Positions 52,789 through 62,554 of a stretch of 64,000 nt of DNA are shown here, in pieces. Origin of the DNA: Thiohalophilus sp046483665 (lineage in GTDB: Bacteria; Pseudomonadota; Gammaproteobacteria; UBA6429; Thiohalophilaceae). The DNA lies in assembly GCF_046483665.1 (NCBI RefSeq), contig NZ_JAWOCR010000004.1, forward strand, positions 1 through 64,000. The letters are read 5' to 3'. Each line of letters opens with the position of its first letter. The first letter of the stretch is position 1. Made by a program: the position numbers and the translations under genes. The notes beneath the pieces are model-generated. The model had not been told where the DNA came from. It saw nothing but the letters and a program-made list of their open reading frames with translations, and did not search any database.

Positions 52789-55449
52789 ATGAGCAACAGT
52801 TTCAACGCCCGCGCCACGCTCTCCGTCAATGGCCAGGATCATGAAATCTACCGTCTGGATGCGATCGAAGGCGCACAACGGCTGCCCTATTCCCTGAAGA
52901 TTTTGCTGGAGAACCTGTTGCGCCATGAAGATGGCAAAGTGGTCAGTGCCGATGATATCCGGGCGATGGCCAGCTGGGATCCGCAGGCCGAGCCGTGCCA
53001 GGAAATCGCCTATACCCCGGCGCGGGTGTTGATGCAGGATTTCACCGGTGTACCGGCGGTGGTCGATCTGGCCGCGATGCGTGATGCCATGCAGAAGCTG
53101 GGCGGGGATCCGGAGCGGATCAATCCGTTGCAGCCCGCCGAGCTGGTCATCGACCACTCGGTGCAGATCGACAGTTTCGGAAACAAGGATTCCATGCGTC
53201 TCAATGCCGAGCTGGAGTATCGTCGCAACGAGGAGCGTTACAGCTTTCTCAAGTGGGGGCAGAAAGCCTTTTCCAACTTCAAGGTGGTGCCGCCGGACAC
53301 CGGCATCGTGCACCAGGTCAATCTTGAATACCTGGCCCGGGGCGTTTTCTCGCGCGAGAACAACGGGGTATTGCAGGCCTATCCCGATACCCTGGTCGGC
53401 ACCGATTCCCATACCACCATGATCAACGGGCTGGGCGTGCTGGGCTGGGGCGTGGGCGGCATCGAGGCCGAGGCGGCCATGCTCGGCCAGCCGGTTTCCA
53501 TGCTGATTCCGCAGGTGGTCGGCTTCAAACTGACCGGCGCCCTGCCCGAAGGCGCCACCGCGACCGATCTGGTGCTGACCGTGGTCGAGATGCTGCGCCA
53601 GCACGGCGTGGTAGGCAAGTTTGTTGAGTTCTTCGGTGAGGGGCTCGAGCACCTGTCACTGGCCGATCGCGCCACGATCGCCAATATGGCGCCCGAATAC
53701 GGCGCCACCTGCGGGATTTTCCCGATTGATGCCGAAACCCTGACCTATCTGCGCCTGACCGGCCGTGATGCCGGGCAGATCGATCTGGTGGAAGCCTATG
53801 CCCGCGAACAGGGCCTGTTCCATGAGCCGGGACAACCGGACGCCGCCTACAGCAGCGTCATGGAACTGGACATCTCCTCGGTCGTTCCCAGCCTGGCCGG
53901 CCCCAAACGGCCGCAGGATCGGGTTGCACTTTCCGCCAGCAAGCGCGAATTCGAAACCGCGCTCAAATCCCTCAAGGATGAGCGCCAGATCCAGAGCAAG
54001 CCGGTCACTGCGCACATCGATGGCGAGGCGGTGCCCATGCAGGATGGCAATGTGGTCATCGCCTCGATCACCTCCTGCACCAATACCTCCAACCCCTCGG
54101 TAATGATTGCCGCCGGACTGGTGGCACGCAAAGCTCACGAACGGGGGCTCAAGGTCAAACCCTGGGTCAAGACCTCACTGGCGCCGGGCTCGCGTGTGGT
54201 GACCGAATACCTGCAGCAGGCCGAGCTGATGGACGACCTCGAATCGCTCGGTTTTCATGTGGTCGGCTACGGCTGCGCCACCTGCATCGGTAACTCCGGT
54301 CCCCTGCCCGAGCCGGTCTCCAAAGCCATCGCCGAGGGCGATCTGTCGGTCTGCTCGGTGCTCTCCGGCAACCGCAACTTCGAGGGCCGGGTGCATGCCG
54401 AGGTGCGCATGAACTACCTGGCCTCGCCGCCGCTGGTCGTGGTCTACGCCCTGGCCGGGCGCATGGATATCGACGTGTATAACGAGCCGCTGGGCCAGGA
54501 CGCCGACGGCAATGATGTTTTCCTCAAGGATGTCTGGCCCGGCCAGCAGGAAATCCAGGAACTAATCCTCAAAAGCGTCAATCGCGAGGAGTTCTCCAGC
54601 TCCTACAAGGATGTGTATAACGGGGAACAGGCCTGGCGCGAACTCAGCTCACCCGAAGGCCAGCTGTTCGACTGGCAGGATGACTCCACCTACATTCAGA
54701 ACCCGCCCTACTTCGAGGGTATGAGCCGCGAACTGACCCCCATCGGGGATATCGAGGGCGCCCGGGTGCTGGCTCTGCTGGGCGACTCGGTCACCACCGA
54801 TCACATTTCGCCGGCCGGGGCCATCAAGGCCGACAGTCCGGCCGGCCAGTACCTGCAGGGCAAAGGTGTCGCGCCCGGCGACTTCAACTCGCTCGGCTCG
54901 CGGCGCGGCAATCACGAGGTAATGATGCGTGGCACCTTCGCCAATATTCGCCTGCGTAACCAGCTGGCCCCGGGCACCGAAGGCGGCGTGACCCGCCACC
55001 TGCCCGATGGCGAGAGCATGAGCATTTATGAGGCGGCGATGAAATATCACGCCGAGCAGGTACCGCTGATTGTCATCGCCGGCAAGGAATACGGCTCCGG
55101 CTCCTCCCGTGACTGGGCGGCCAAGGGCCCGCGCCTGCTGGGCGTGCGCGCGGTCATTGCCGAAAGCTACGAACGCATTCATCGCTCTAACCTGGTCGGC
55201 ATGGGTATTTTGCCGCTGCAATTCAATGACGGCGACAGCGCCGAATCCCTGGGACTGAACGGTGAGGAACAGTTCAGCATCCGGGGGCTGGGGGACGGTG
55301 CCGCCAAGCAGGTGGAAGTCACCGCCACCGGCGCCGACGGTCAGGCCAGAAGCTTTAGCGCCCGGGTCCGCATCGACACCCCGCAGGAGATCGAATACTA
55401 CCGCCACGGCGGGATCCTGCATTACGTGCTGCGCCAGCTGGCCAGCTGA
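52789..55449 (+). CDS. acnA: Aconitate hydratase A
   Basis: 886 residues, the AcnA/IRP1 type. Interconverts citrate and isocitrate via cis-aconitate; IRP-type aconitases can also bind mRNA when the cluster is lost. Cluster Cys are in ITSCTNTSNP (~426) and GYGCATCIGNSGP (~492-504, two Cys). The swivelling domain has GSGSSRDWAAKGP with the substrate-binding Ser/Arg. GAAGGAG precedes the ATG. It works with icd in the same window. Confidence 0.98.
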   Translation: MSNSFNARATLSVNGQDHEIYRLDAIEGAQRLPYSLKILLENLLRHEDGKVVSADDIRAMASWDPQAEPCQEIAYTPARVLMQDFTGVPAVVDLAAMRDAMQKLGGDPERINPLQPAELVIDHSVQIDSFGNKDSMRLNAELEYRRNEERYSFLKWGQKAFSNFKVVPPDTGIVHQVNLEYLARGVFSRENNGVLQAYPDTLVGTDSHTTMINGLGVLGWGVGGIEAEAAMLGQPVSMLIPQVVGFKLTGALPEGATATDLVLTVVEMLRQHGVVGKFVEFFGEGLEHLSLADRATIANMAPEYGATCGIFPIDAETLTYLRLTGRDAGQIDLVEAYAREQGLFHEPGQPDAAYSSVMELDISSVVPSLAGPKRPQDRVALSASKREFETALKSLKDERQIQSKPVTAHIDGEAVPMQDGNVVIASITSCTNTSNPSVMIAAGLVARKAHERGLKVKPWVKTSLAPGSRVVTEYLQQAELMDDLESLGFHVVGYGCATCIGNSGPLPEPVSKAIAEGDLSVCSVLSGNRNFEGRVHAEVRMNYLASPPLVVVYALAGRMDIDVYNEPLGQDADGNDVFLKDVWPGQQEIQELILKSVNREEFSSSYKDVYNGEQAWRELSSPEGQLFDWQDDSTYIQNPPYFEGMSRELTPIGDIEGARVLALLGDSVTTDHISPAGAIKADSPAGQYLQGKGVAPGDFNSLGSRRGNHEVMMRGTFANIRLRNQLAPGTEGGVTRHLPDGESMSIYEAAMKYHAEQVPLIVIAGKEYGSGSSRDWAAKGPRLLGVRAVIAESYERIHRSNLVGMGILPLQFNDGDSAESLGLNGEEQFSIRGLGDGAAKQVEVTATGADGQARSFSARVRIDTPQEIEYYRHGGILHYVLRQLAS

Positions 55450-55477
55450 AGCAACACTTTGTCACTCACGTTGTTAC

Positions 55478-55504
55478 CCGCGGCCGGTTGAAACCGGGCC
55501 GCGG
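55478..55504 (+). other. GC-rich hairpin after acnA
   Basis: CCGCGGCC-GGTT-GAAA-CC-GGGCCGCGG folds into a strong stem with a GAAA loop and one bulge, 29 bp after the acnA stop. No T run follows, so it may stabilise the mRNA 3' end or act with a factor. Confidence 0.6.
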
Positions 55505-55600
55505 CGTCCACAGGTCAATATTAAAGCCCCGGCCAGACAGGCCGCCAGATCAGTACCGGGCTTGTAATATTAAACCCCTCACCAATGTGGAGAGAGTGTC

Positions 55601-55795
55601 GTGAAACACGTGCAATACGGACCCCGTATCGGTTCCCATCTGGGCAAACCGATATATAAAACCCTCGAACATAACGGCTATCATTACGAATATGATCGTC
55701 TGGCCTGGTGCGACGAGGAAGGTTGCCCGCTGCACCAGCTGGCCGCCAACGAAGTGCTGTTCAAACCAGGTCTGATTTACCGCCTCGCGGGTTAA
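55601..55795 (+). CDS. Small conserved hypothetical protein
   Basis: 64 residues, GTG start at 55601 with GGAGAG ~8 bp upstream. Basic N-terminal half and an acidic centre; rich in Tyr and His, with LAWCDEEGCPLHQLAANE (~34-51), whose two Cys and His could bind a metal. No known domain. It may share transcription with acnA. Confidence 0.72.
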   Translation: MKHVQYGPRIGSHLGKPIYKTLEHNGYHYEYDRLAWCDEEGCPLHQLAANEVLFKPGLIYRLAG

Positions 55796-56227
55796 GGAAA
55801 CCTTAACCACTGAGGGCTCAATCGAATCCACCGGCTAGTCAATCCCGTGTTTTTCGGTGCCGGTCGGTGGGGGTGGTGATACCTGTTCGGGTTCGGTATG
55901 CAACAGGATAAGGTAAAAGCGTGTCTCTCGCAGAGACGCTACGCCGCAAAGAAATCCGATTTCACTGCCTTCTCCGCGCTTTGCGTCTCTGCGTCTCTGC
56001 GAGAGTGTTATAGCCGGGCATTATCTCGATCCGTATAACAAGACGTAGAACGCCCCTCTCACTGAGACATAGGCCCGCCAGGGCTTTCATCACACTACCT
56101 GCTCGGTGGATAGTCGTTGATTCTCCGGGATCGGCGGGACCTCTGTGTTGAACCATACTGACAGCGGACAGTTGCCGCCAAATCGTGTAAAATAACGCTC
56201 TGTTTCAAGAGCCTCACAGGAACCCGA
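55796..56227. other. Intergenic region upstream of purB
   Basis: 432 bp with no protein gene; it contains a family-D palindrome (55921-56010) and should hold the purB promoter. I see no convincing PurR-like operator. Confidence 0.5.
55921..56010. repeat. Imperfect palindromic repeat, family D
   Basis: TGTCTCTCGCAGAGACGCTA at the left and TCTGCGTCTCTGCGAGAGTG at the right are near-complementary. Similar to elements at 39735 and 50184. Confidence 0.78.
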
Positions 56228-57595
56228 ATGGAGCTGACCAGCCTGACTGCCGTTTCCCCGATCGACGGTCGATATTCCGGCAAAACACGTGACTTGCAGC
56301 CGATCTTCAGTGAATACGGACTGATCCGCCATCGGGTGCTGGTGGAAGTGCGCTGGTTACAACAACTGGCGGCCAGCGAGGCAATTGCCGAGGTTCCCGC
56401 GTTCTCCGGCCACGCCCGCAAGCTGCTCGAGGGCATCATCGATGACTTTGGCGTCGAGGATGCGCAACGGGTCAAGAATATCGAGAAGACCACCAACCAC
56501 GACGTCAAGGCGGTGGAATATTTTCTCAAGGAGAAAATCGCCGGTAATGCGGAGCTGGAGGCGGTCAGTGAATTTATTCATTTCGCCTGTACTTCGGAAG
56601 ACATTAATAATCTCGCCTATGCCCTGATGCTGCGCGAGGCGCGCAATCAGGTGCTGTTGCCACAACTGGATGAACTGATTGAGACCTGTCGCGAACTGGC
56701 ACACCGCTTTGCCGCGATCCCTATGCTCTCACACACCCACGGCCAGCCGGCTTCACCGACGACGGTGGGCAAGGAACTGGCCAACGTGGTTGCCCGGCTC
56801 CGGCGCCAGCGCCAGCAAATCGCAGCCGTTCCCATGCTGGGCAAGATCAATGGCGCGGTGGGTAACTACAACGCGCATCTGGCGGCCTATCCGGAAGTCG
56901 ACTGGCCGGCCTTTGCCGAAGCGTTCGTGACCTCGCTGGATCTCGACTGGAATCCCTACACCATCCAGATTGAGCCGCACGACTATATCGCCGAATTCTT
57001 CGATGCCGTCGCCCGCTTCAATACTATTCTGCTCGATCTGGATCGCGATATCTGGGCCTATATCTCCATGGGCTTTTTCAAGCAAAAGACGGTCGCCGGT
57101 GAAGTCGGCTCGTCCACCATGCCGCATAAAGTGAACCCGATCGATTTTGAAAACTCCGAAGGCAATCTCGGCATTGCCAATGCCCTGTTCAATCACCTCG
57201 CGGCCAAACTGCCGGTCTCCCGCCTGCAACGGGATTTGACCGACTCCACCGTTCTGCGCAACCTGGGAGTCGGTATTGCCCATTCGTTAATCGCCTATCA
57301 ATCCAGTCTGCGGGGACTGGCCAAACTGGAAGTCAATGACACCCGCCTGCAGCAGGTTCTGGATGACAACTGGGAAGTGCTGGCCGAGGCGATTCAAACC
57401 GTCATGCGTCGCTACGGGATCGAAAAGCCCTATGAAAAACTCAAGGAACTGACCCGCGGTCAGCGCATTACGGCCGAGGGGATGCGTGAGTTTATCCAGC
57501 GACTGGATATCCCCGAACACGCCAGACAGCCATTGCTCGAAATGACTCCGGCCAGCTATATCGGCAACGCGCTCGACCAGGCCAACGGCATCTGA
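56228..57595 (+). CDS. purB: Adenylosuccinate lyase
   Basis: 455 residues, enterobacterial type. Acts twice in purine synthesis, releasing fumarate from SAICAR and from adenylosuccinate. Start MELTSLTAVSPIDGRYSGKT, SHTHGQPASPTTVGKE (~172, general acid His) and the signature GSSTMPHKVNPIDFENSEGN (~294-313) with the catalytic Ser are all present. CAGGA lies upstream. roxA follows after 5 bp, as E. coli ycfD is also near purB. Confidence 0.98.
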   Translation: MELTSLTAVSPIDGRYSGKTRDLQPIFSEYGLIRHRVLVEVRWLQQLAASEAIAEVPAFSGHARKLLEGIIDDFGVEDAQRVKNIEKTTNHDVKAVEYFLKEKIAGNAELEAVSEFIHFACTSEDINNLAYALMLREARNQVLLPQLDELIETCRELAHRFAAIPMLSHTHGQPASPTTVGKELANVVARLRRQRQQIAAVPMLGKINGAVGNYNAHLAAYPEVDWPAFAEAFVTSLDLDWNPYTIQIEPHDYIAEFFDAVARFNTILLDLDRDIWAYISMGFFKQKTVAGEVGSSTMPHKVNPIDFENSEGNLGIANALFNHLAAKLPVSRLQRDLTDSTVLRNLGVGIAHSLIAYQSSLRGLAKLEVNDTRLQQVLDDNWEVLAEAIQTVMRRYGIEKPYEKLKELTRGQRITAEGMREFIQRLDIPEHARQPLLEMTPASYIGNALDQANGI

Positions 57596-57600
57596 TCGCG

Positions 57601-58770
57601 ATGGCCGCACGCGCTCCGCTCGGCCAACTCTCCGTTGCCGGTTTTTTACAGGATTACTGGCAACAACAACCGTTGCTCATCCGACAGGCGCTGGATCCGG
57701 CCACGTTCCGTCTGTCCCCCGATGAACTGGCCGGACTGGCCTGCGAGACCGATGTCGAATCTCGTCTGATACTGGAAAAAGACGGCCCGCACCCCTGGTA
57801 TCTGGAAGACGGTCCGTTTGATGCCAAACGCTTTGCCCGCCTGCCCGACTCGCACTGGACCCTGCTGGTTCAGGATGTCGATAAATACATACCCCGGATC
57901 GCCGAACTGCTGCACCGTTTCCGGTTTATTCCCGACTGGCGCATCGACGATGTGATGATCAGTTACGCGACCGATCAGGGCTCGGTCGGTCCGCATGTGG
58001 ATAATTACGATGTCTTTTTGCTGCAAACGCATGGCCGGCGTCGCTGGCGAATCAATACGCAGCCGGTCAGCGTGGACAATTTCATTCCGGAGATTGCCCT
58101 GCAGATTCTCAAACAGTTCGACAGCGAACAGGAGTGGCTGCTCGAACCCGGCGATATGCTGTATCTGCCCCCGGGCGTTGCCCACCACGGCATTGCCGAG
58201 GGCGAATGCATGACCATGTCCGTGGGTTTTCGGGCCCCCTCTTATGCCCAATTGATTGGCAGTTACGCTGATGACTATGTGGAAGCCCGGCACAGCCAGC
58301 GGTTCTATACCGACCCTGGCCGAAAGCGGCCCGATCATCCCGCCCATCTCGACAATCAATCGCTGGCCGAGTTGCGGGCGATCCTGCGCCTGGAGTCGAT
58401 ATCGGATGCACAGCTCAACGAGTGGCTGGGCTGTTTTTTGACCGAGGCCAAACAACATGATGCCGTATTGTCCTTAAAGGACAGGCTATCGCCGGACACA
58501 GTCCGGCAAACCCTCTCACAACAACCGGTACTGGTACGCAATCCCTGGGCGCGTCTGATTTACACCCAACAAGAGGATCAAGGGATCCTGTTTGCTGCCG
58601 GACATCTCTGGCGATTTGACCCGACGCTGCTCGAGCCCGTGCGCTGGCTCTGCGATCACGATGTCTACGCCCTGGACAGCGTGCCTCACTGGCAGCAAAA
58701 CCCGGCATTTATCCAGCTGCTCACGGATCTGATCAATGCCGGGGTGATACTGATTGATGAAGCCGACTGA
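57601..58770 (+). CDS. roxA: Ribosomal protein L16 arginine 3-hydroxylase (cupin/JmjC)
   Basis: 389 residues. A 2-oxoglutarate- and Fe(II)-dependent oxygenase of the YcfD/RoxA type, which hydroxylates an Arg of ribosomal protein L16. The iron triad is H132, D134 (PHVDNYDVF) and H195 (PPGVAHHG). A C-terminal winged-helix-like part (~270-389) follows, as in YcfD. It overlaps the next gene by 14 bp, pointing to an operon running to the PLD-like gene. Confidence 0.95.
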   Translation: MAARAPLGQLSVAGFLQDYWQQQPLLIRQALDPATFRLSPDELAGLACETDVESRLILEKDGPHPWYLEDGPFDAKRFARLPDSHWTLLVQDVDKYIPRIAELLHRFRFIPDWRIDDVMISYATDQGSVGPHVDNYDVFLLQTHGRRRWRINTQPVSVDNFIPEIALQILKQFDSEQEWLLEPGDMLYLPPGVAHHGIAEGECMTMSVGFRAPSYAQLIGSYADDYVEARHSQRFYTDPGRKRPDHPAHLDNQSLAELRAILRLESISDAQLNEWLGCFLTEAKQHDAVLSLKDRLSPDTVRQTLSQQPVLVRNPWARLIYTQQEDQGILFAAGHLWRFDPTLLEPVRWLCDHDVYALDSVPHWQQNPAFIQLLTDLINAGVILIDEAD

Positions 58771-59197
58771 CTGGACGATCGAAACGGTCAGTTTTGACCA
58801 GGCCCGCTCGGCCATCGAGTCGATTCGCCGGCGCGTCTTTATCGAGGAGCAACAGGTCCCGGAAGAGCTTGAATGGGACGGTCAGGATGAACAGGCTACC
58901 CATCTGCTGGCATGGGTCGACGGTCTGCCCGTGGCCACGGCCCGGATGCTGCCCGACGGCCATATCGGTCGCATGGCGGTACTTCGAGCCTGGCGCCAGC
59001 GCGGGATTGGCATGGCGCTGCTGACAGTTCTGCTGACCCTCGCCCGAAAACAGGCGCTGGAGCGGGTCTTTTTACATGCCCAGCTAGCGGCCATGGATTT
59101 TTATGCCAGAGCCGGTTTTATCGAAACCGGCAATCCCTTCATGGACGCCGGCATCCCCCACAAGACAATGGTTCTGGAATTGGATCAGATCGACTAG
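58757..59197 (+). CDS. GNAT-family N-acetyltransferase
   Basis: 146 residues from the ATG at 58757 (a TTG lies one codon before). The acetyl-CoA motif A is IGRMAVLRAWRQRGIGMALL (~71-90) with RQRGIG; the N-terminal RRRVFIEEQQVPEELEWDG segment is typical of ElaA/YjgM-like enzymes. Substrate unknown. It overlaps roxA and lies 9 bp before a PLD-like gene; GNAT and DUF7931 units are found side by side or fused in related genomes, as I recall. Confidence 0.92.
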   Translation: MKPTDWTIETVSFDQARSAIESIRRRVFIEEQQVPEELEWDGQDEQATHLLAWVDGLPVATARMLPDGHIGRMAVLRAWRQRGIGMALLTVLLTLARKQALERVFLHAQLAAMDFYARAGFIETGNPFMDAGIPHKTMVLELDQID

Positions 59198-59206
59198 AAT
59201 TCAGGC

Positions 59207-59737
59207 ATGACGGACATTGATGACAAGCCGACACTGACACGGGCCGATATCGGCCAGGAAACCGGTGAACTGACAATTCGTGATCGCCAGGACAATTACC
59301 AGACCCTGTTGAACATGATCGACAAGGGCCGGCGTTCATTACATATTTACAGCCGTTATCTGGACGGCAAGCTGTACGACCGCCAGGAATTCAACAGTGC
59401 TGTACGCCGCCTGGCCAGCCAGCACCCCCAGTCACAAGTCCGTATTCTGTTGCGCGATATCGAACCGCTGGTCAAACACGGCCATCGATTGATTGAACTG
59501 TCCCGTCATCTCAGCAGCTCGATGGAAATCCGGATCATTCACAAGGATTACGCCGAATACAACGAGAGTTTTTTTATTGTGGATCAGCGCGCGGTCCTGC
59601 ATCGCAAGCTCGCCGACCGTTATGAAGGTATCGTCAATTACAACGATCCCGGGCTGGCCCGGTCTCTGCTGCACTATTTTAACGAGGTCTGGGAGCAGAG
59701 CCAGGTGCCGACCGATGCCCGACGGCTTTACTTATAA
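59207..59737 (+). CDS. PLD-like DUF7931-type protein, hypothetical
   Basis: 176 residues. The fold pattern, with SLHIYSRYLDGKLYD (~44-58), VRILLRDIEPLVKHGHRLIELSRHL and FFIVDQRAVLHRKLADRYEG, recalls half a phospholipase D domain, but the HxKxxxxD motif is absent, so catalysis is unlikely. It is coupled to the GNAT gene, and the two may form one unit. No function can be given. Confidence 0.8.
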   Translation: MTDIDDKPTLTRADIGQETGELTIRDRQDNYQTLLNMIDKGRRSLHIYSRYLDGKLYDRQEFNSAVRRLASQHPQSQVRILLRDIEPLVKHGHRLIELSRHLSSSMEIRIIHKDYAEYNESFFIVDQRAVLHRKLADRYEGIVNYNDPGLARSLLHYFNEVWEQSQVPTDARRLYL

Positions 59738-59767
59738 TTTTTATTGTAGCGACACCGGGAACACCAA

Positions 59768-60655
59768 GTGAAAACACTTTTCTTATTAATAAAATCTGTC
59801 ACTGTGATACCGGTAGTGTTGCTGGGCATGCTGATTAGCCCGCCAGTTTTTCCAGAATCGATGGAGCTGGAGGTGATCGATTTGCGTCACCGGCCGGCCG
59901 ATGAAGTAGTGCCGCTGGTCAAACCGTTCGTGATCGACGCTGGCAGTATCACCGGCAAGGATTACCGCTTGATCGTTCGTTCCACCGGAAAAAATATTGA
60001 TGAGATCAAATCGCTGCTGACAGAACTGGATACCGCCCTGCGGGAATTGACTGTCTACGTCTCGACCGATCGTGAAGCGGTGAGGGCCGAACAGTCAATC
60101 GCCGTACAGGGCCGTATCGGCAACGATTCGGTTGAAGTGCGCGGCGGCGGTTCCGATGACCCGCAGAGCATCGTGATCGACAGCGGCCAGCAGGTTGAAG
60201 GCGGCGCCAGCGGTGGCAGCCGGATCTACAGCACCCGCTCCCGTAGCCGGGAACCGGCGGCACAGACCCTTCGCGTACAGGAAGGTCAGTGGGCCACGAT
60301 CCGCACCGGCCAGGCGGTGCCGATTACCGAGCAGACCACCAATCCGGACGGCACCGTCACCCGCTCCACCCGCTATCAGAATGTGACCAGCGGTTTTCAG
60401 ATCCGTCCGCAACTCAACGGCGAGCAGGTCCAGCTCTATATTCGCCCGCAGCGGGACTCGGTCAGTGAATCCGGTGGCGGGCGAATCAACCTCAGTGGCA
60501 TGGAAACCACGATCCGCACCCGCCTGGGTGAATGGGTTGAACTGGGGGGCAGTCTGGAAACACTGCGCAGCCAGCAAAACAGTCTTACCCGCTCCACCCG
60601 TCGCGAGGAAGAACAGCGGCAACGGGTTTTTGTTAAAATCGAACTTCAGCCATAA
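59768..60655 (+). CDS. Secretin N-domain-like exported protein
   Basis: 295 residues, GTG start at 59768. A signal peptide (~1-30) precedes an N1-like secretin segment (VIDLRHRPADEVVPLVKPFV... to ~95) of the kind that binds other ring subunits. The rest is Ser/Arg/Gly-rich with a beta-rich C-terminal part (IRTGQAVPI, GFQIRPQLNGEQVQL, ELGGSLETLRSQ) similar to a secretin-type fold. No pore-forming domain length is present, so it is not a full secretin. It lies upstream of the M61 peptidase by 16 bp. Confidence 0.8.
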   Translation: MKTLFLLIKSVTVIPVVLLGMLISPPVFPESMELEVIDLRHRPADEVVPLVKPFVIDAGSITGKDYRLIVRSTGKNIDEIKSLLTELDTALRELTVYVSTDREAVRAEQSIAVQGRIGNDSVEVRGGGSDDPQSIVIDSGQQVEGGASGGSRIYSTRSRSREPAAQTLRVQEGQWATIRTGQAVPITEQTTNPDGTVTRSTRYQNVTSGFQIRPQLNGEQVQLYIRPQRDSVSESGGGRINLSGMETTIRTRLGEWVELGGSLETLRSQQNSLTRSTRREEEQRQRVFVKIELQP

Positions 60656-60671
60656 TCCGTTCGAGGTTGTT

Positions 60672-62540
60672 GTGAATCCGAATCCGCCTGTCCGTTACAC
60701 GGTCTTTCCAGTTTCCCCGCAGGCTCATCTGTTTCGTGTGCAATGCACCATCGAACAACCGGATCCGGCCGGCCAGCGCCTGAGCATGCCCGGCTGGATC
60801 CCCGGCAGTTACATGATTCGGGATTTTGCCAAAAATGTCGTCTGGCTCCGGGCGAGCGACGAGCAGGGCCATCCACTGGAGGTCGTCAAACTCGACAAGG
60901 CCACCTGGCAAGTCGCAGCCTGTGACACGCCCCTGTATATAGAATATGAAGTGTATGCCTGGGATTTGTCGGTACGCGGTGCTCATCTGGATACCAATCA
61001 TGCCTATTTTAATGGCACCACGGTTTTTGTCGCTGTCGAAGGCCAGACCGATCAACCCTGCCAGGTCACACTCCAGCGCCCTGAAGGAGAAACCTATCAG
61101 GACTGGCGTGTTGCCACGACCCTGCCCCGCAGGGAAGCCGCGCTGTACGACTTTGGCAGCTATCAGGCGGTCGACTACGATGAATTGATCGATCACCCGG
61201 TGGAGATGGGCCATTTTAATCTGGCCAGCTTCGAAGTGGCCGGCGTGCCACACGATATCGCACTCACCGGTAAACATCGCGCCGATCTGCCCCGCCTCTG
61301 CAGGGACCTGGAAAAGATCTGCGCTACCCATGTGGCCCTGTTTGGCGAATTGCCGAAAATGGAGCGTTATCTGTTTATGGTAACGGCTGTCGGCGAAGGC
61401 TACGGCGGTCTCGAACATCGCAGTTCCACCAGTCTGCTGTGCAGTCGCAACGATCTACCCTTACCCGGCCAGGAGACGATCACCGATAACTATCGCAACT
61501 TCCTGGGCCTGTGCAGCCACGAATATTTTCATCTGTGGAATGTTAAACGGATCAAGCCGGCCATCTTCATGCCCTATGATCTGAGTCGCGAAACGCCGAC
61601 CCGCCAGTTATGGGCCTTCGAAGGCATTACCTCTTACTACGACGAGCTGGCGCTGGTGCGCAGCGGTGTCATCAATACCGAAAGTTATCTGCAATTGCTC
61701 GGACAGACGGCAACCCGGGTCTGGCGCGGGGCCGGGCGTTTCAAACAGAGCGTGGCCGACAGCAGCTTCGATGCCTGGAGCAAATTCTACAAACAGGACG
61801 AAAGCGCGCCGAACAATATCGTCAGCTACTATACCAAGGGTGCCCTGATTGCCCTGGCACTGGATCTGACACTGCGTCAGATGACCGACGACGCCCGTAG
61901 CCTGGATGATCTGATGCGCCGGCTCTGGCAGACATACGGTAAACCGGGGATCGGCGTGCCCGAAGGCGAAATCGAACGTCTGGCCACACAAATCGCCGGG
62001 ACCGATCTGAGTGAGTTCTTCGCCCGTTACGTGCACGGCACGGAAGACCCGCCCCTGCAGAAGCTACTGGAACAGACCGGCATCGATTTCTGCCTGCGCC
62101 CCGCACGCAACGCCGATGACAGGGGCGGCAGCGCCGCTGAACCACGCTCCGAACAACGTCCGCCCGTCTGGCTCGGGGCGCGTGTGGCCCATGATCCACT
62201 GGGCGCTCGTCTGACCCAGGTGTTCGATAACGGGCCTGCACAAAAAGCCGGGCTGTCGGCGGGCGATGTGATCATCGCCTGCGACCATATCAAGGTCGAC
62301 AAGAACAACCTGGAATTGCAACTGGGAGACTATCCGCCCGGTTCAGACGTGACGCTGCATGCTTTTCGTCGTGATGAACTGTTTGAAACTCTTCTGGAAC
62401 TGGAACCGGCGCCGGCGGATACGGTCTATTTGACCATCAAGAGTCAATCGAGCACCCAACAATCTCTGGCCCGTGAACGCTGGCTGGGACAGAACCGCAA
62501 CTCCCCGGTCACCCGACAGGTCACTAACCCGTCACAATAA
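60672..62540 (+). CDS. M61 family (glycyl aminopeptidase-like) metallopeptidase with PDZ domain
   Basis: 622 residues from the GTG at 60672 with GAGG upstream; the frame is open earlier but overlaps the preceding gene. Zinc site HEYFH (H283, E284, H287) with third ligand E317 in WAFEGITSYY. The N-terminal beta domain contains PGWIPGSYMIRDFAKNV, typical of M61, and a C-terminal PDZ domain (~500-590) follows. No signal peptide, so cytoplasmic. Family members cut N-terminal Gly or Ala; the cell role is unknown. Confidence 0.94.
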   Translation: MNPNPPVRYTVFPVSPQAHLFRVQCTIEQPDPAGQRLSMPGWIPGSYMIRDFAKNVVWLRASDEQGHPLEVVKLDKATWQVAACDTPLYIEYEVYAWDLSVRGAHLDTNHAYFNGTTVFVAVEGQTDQPCQVTLQRPEGETYQDWRVATTLPRREAALYDFGSYQAVDYDELIDHPVEMGHFNLASFEVAGVPHDIALTGKHRADLPRLCRDLEKICATHVALFGELPKMERYLFMVTAVGEGYGGLEHRSSTSLLCSRNDLPLPGQETITDNYRNFLGLCSHEYFHLWNVKRIKPAIFMPYDLSRETPTRQLWAFEGITSYYDELALVRSGVINTESYLQLLGQTATRVWRGAGRFKQSVADSSFDAWSKFYKQDESAPNNIVSYYTKGALIALALDLTLRQMTDDARSLDDLMRRLWQTYGKPGIGVPEGEIERLATQIAGTDLSEFFARYVHGTEDPPLQKLLEQTGIDFCLRPARNADDRGGSAAEPRSEQRPPVWLGARVAHDPLGARLTQVFDNGPAQKAGLSAGDVIIACDHIKVDKNNLELQLGDYPPGSDVTLHAFRRDELFETLLELEPAPADTVYLTIKSQSSTQQSLARERWLGQNRNSPVTRQVTNPSQ

Positions 62541-62554
62541 CAATATTTGACTTC

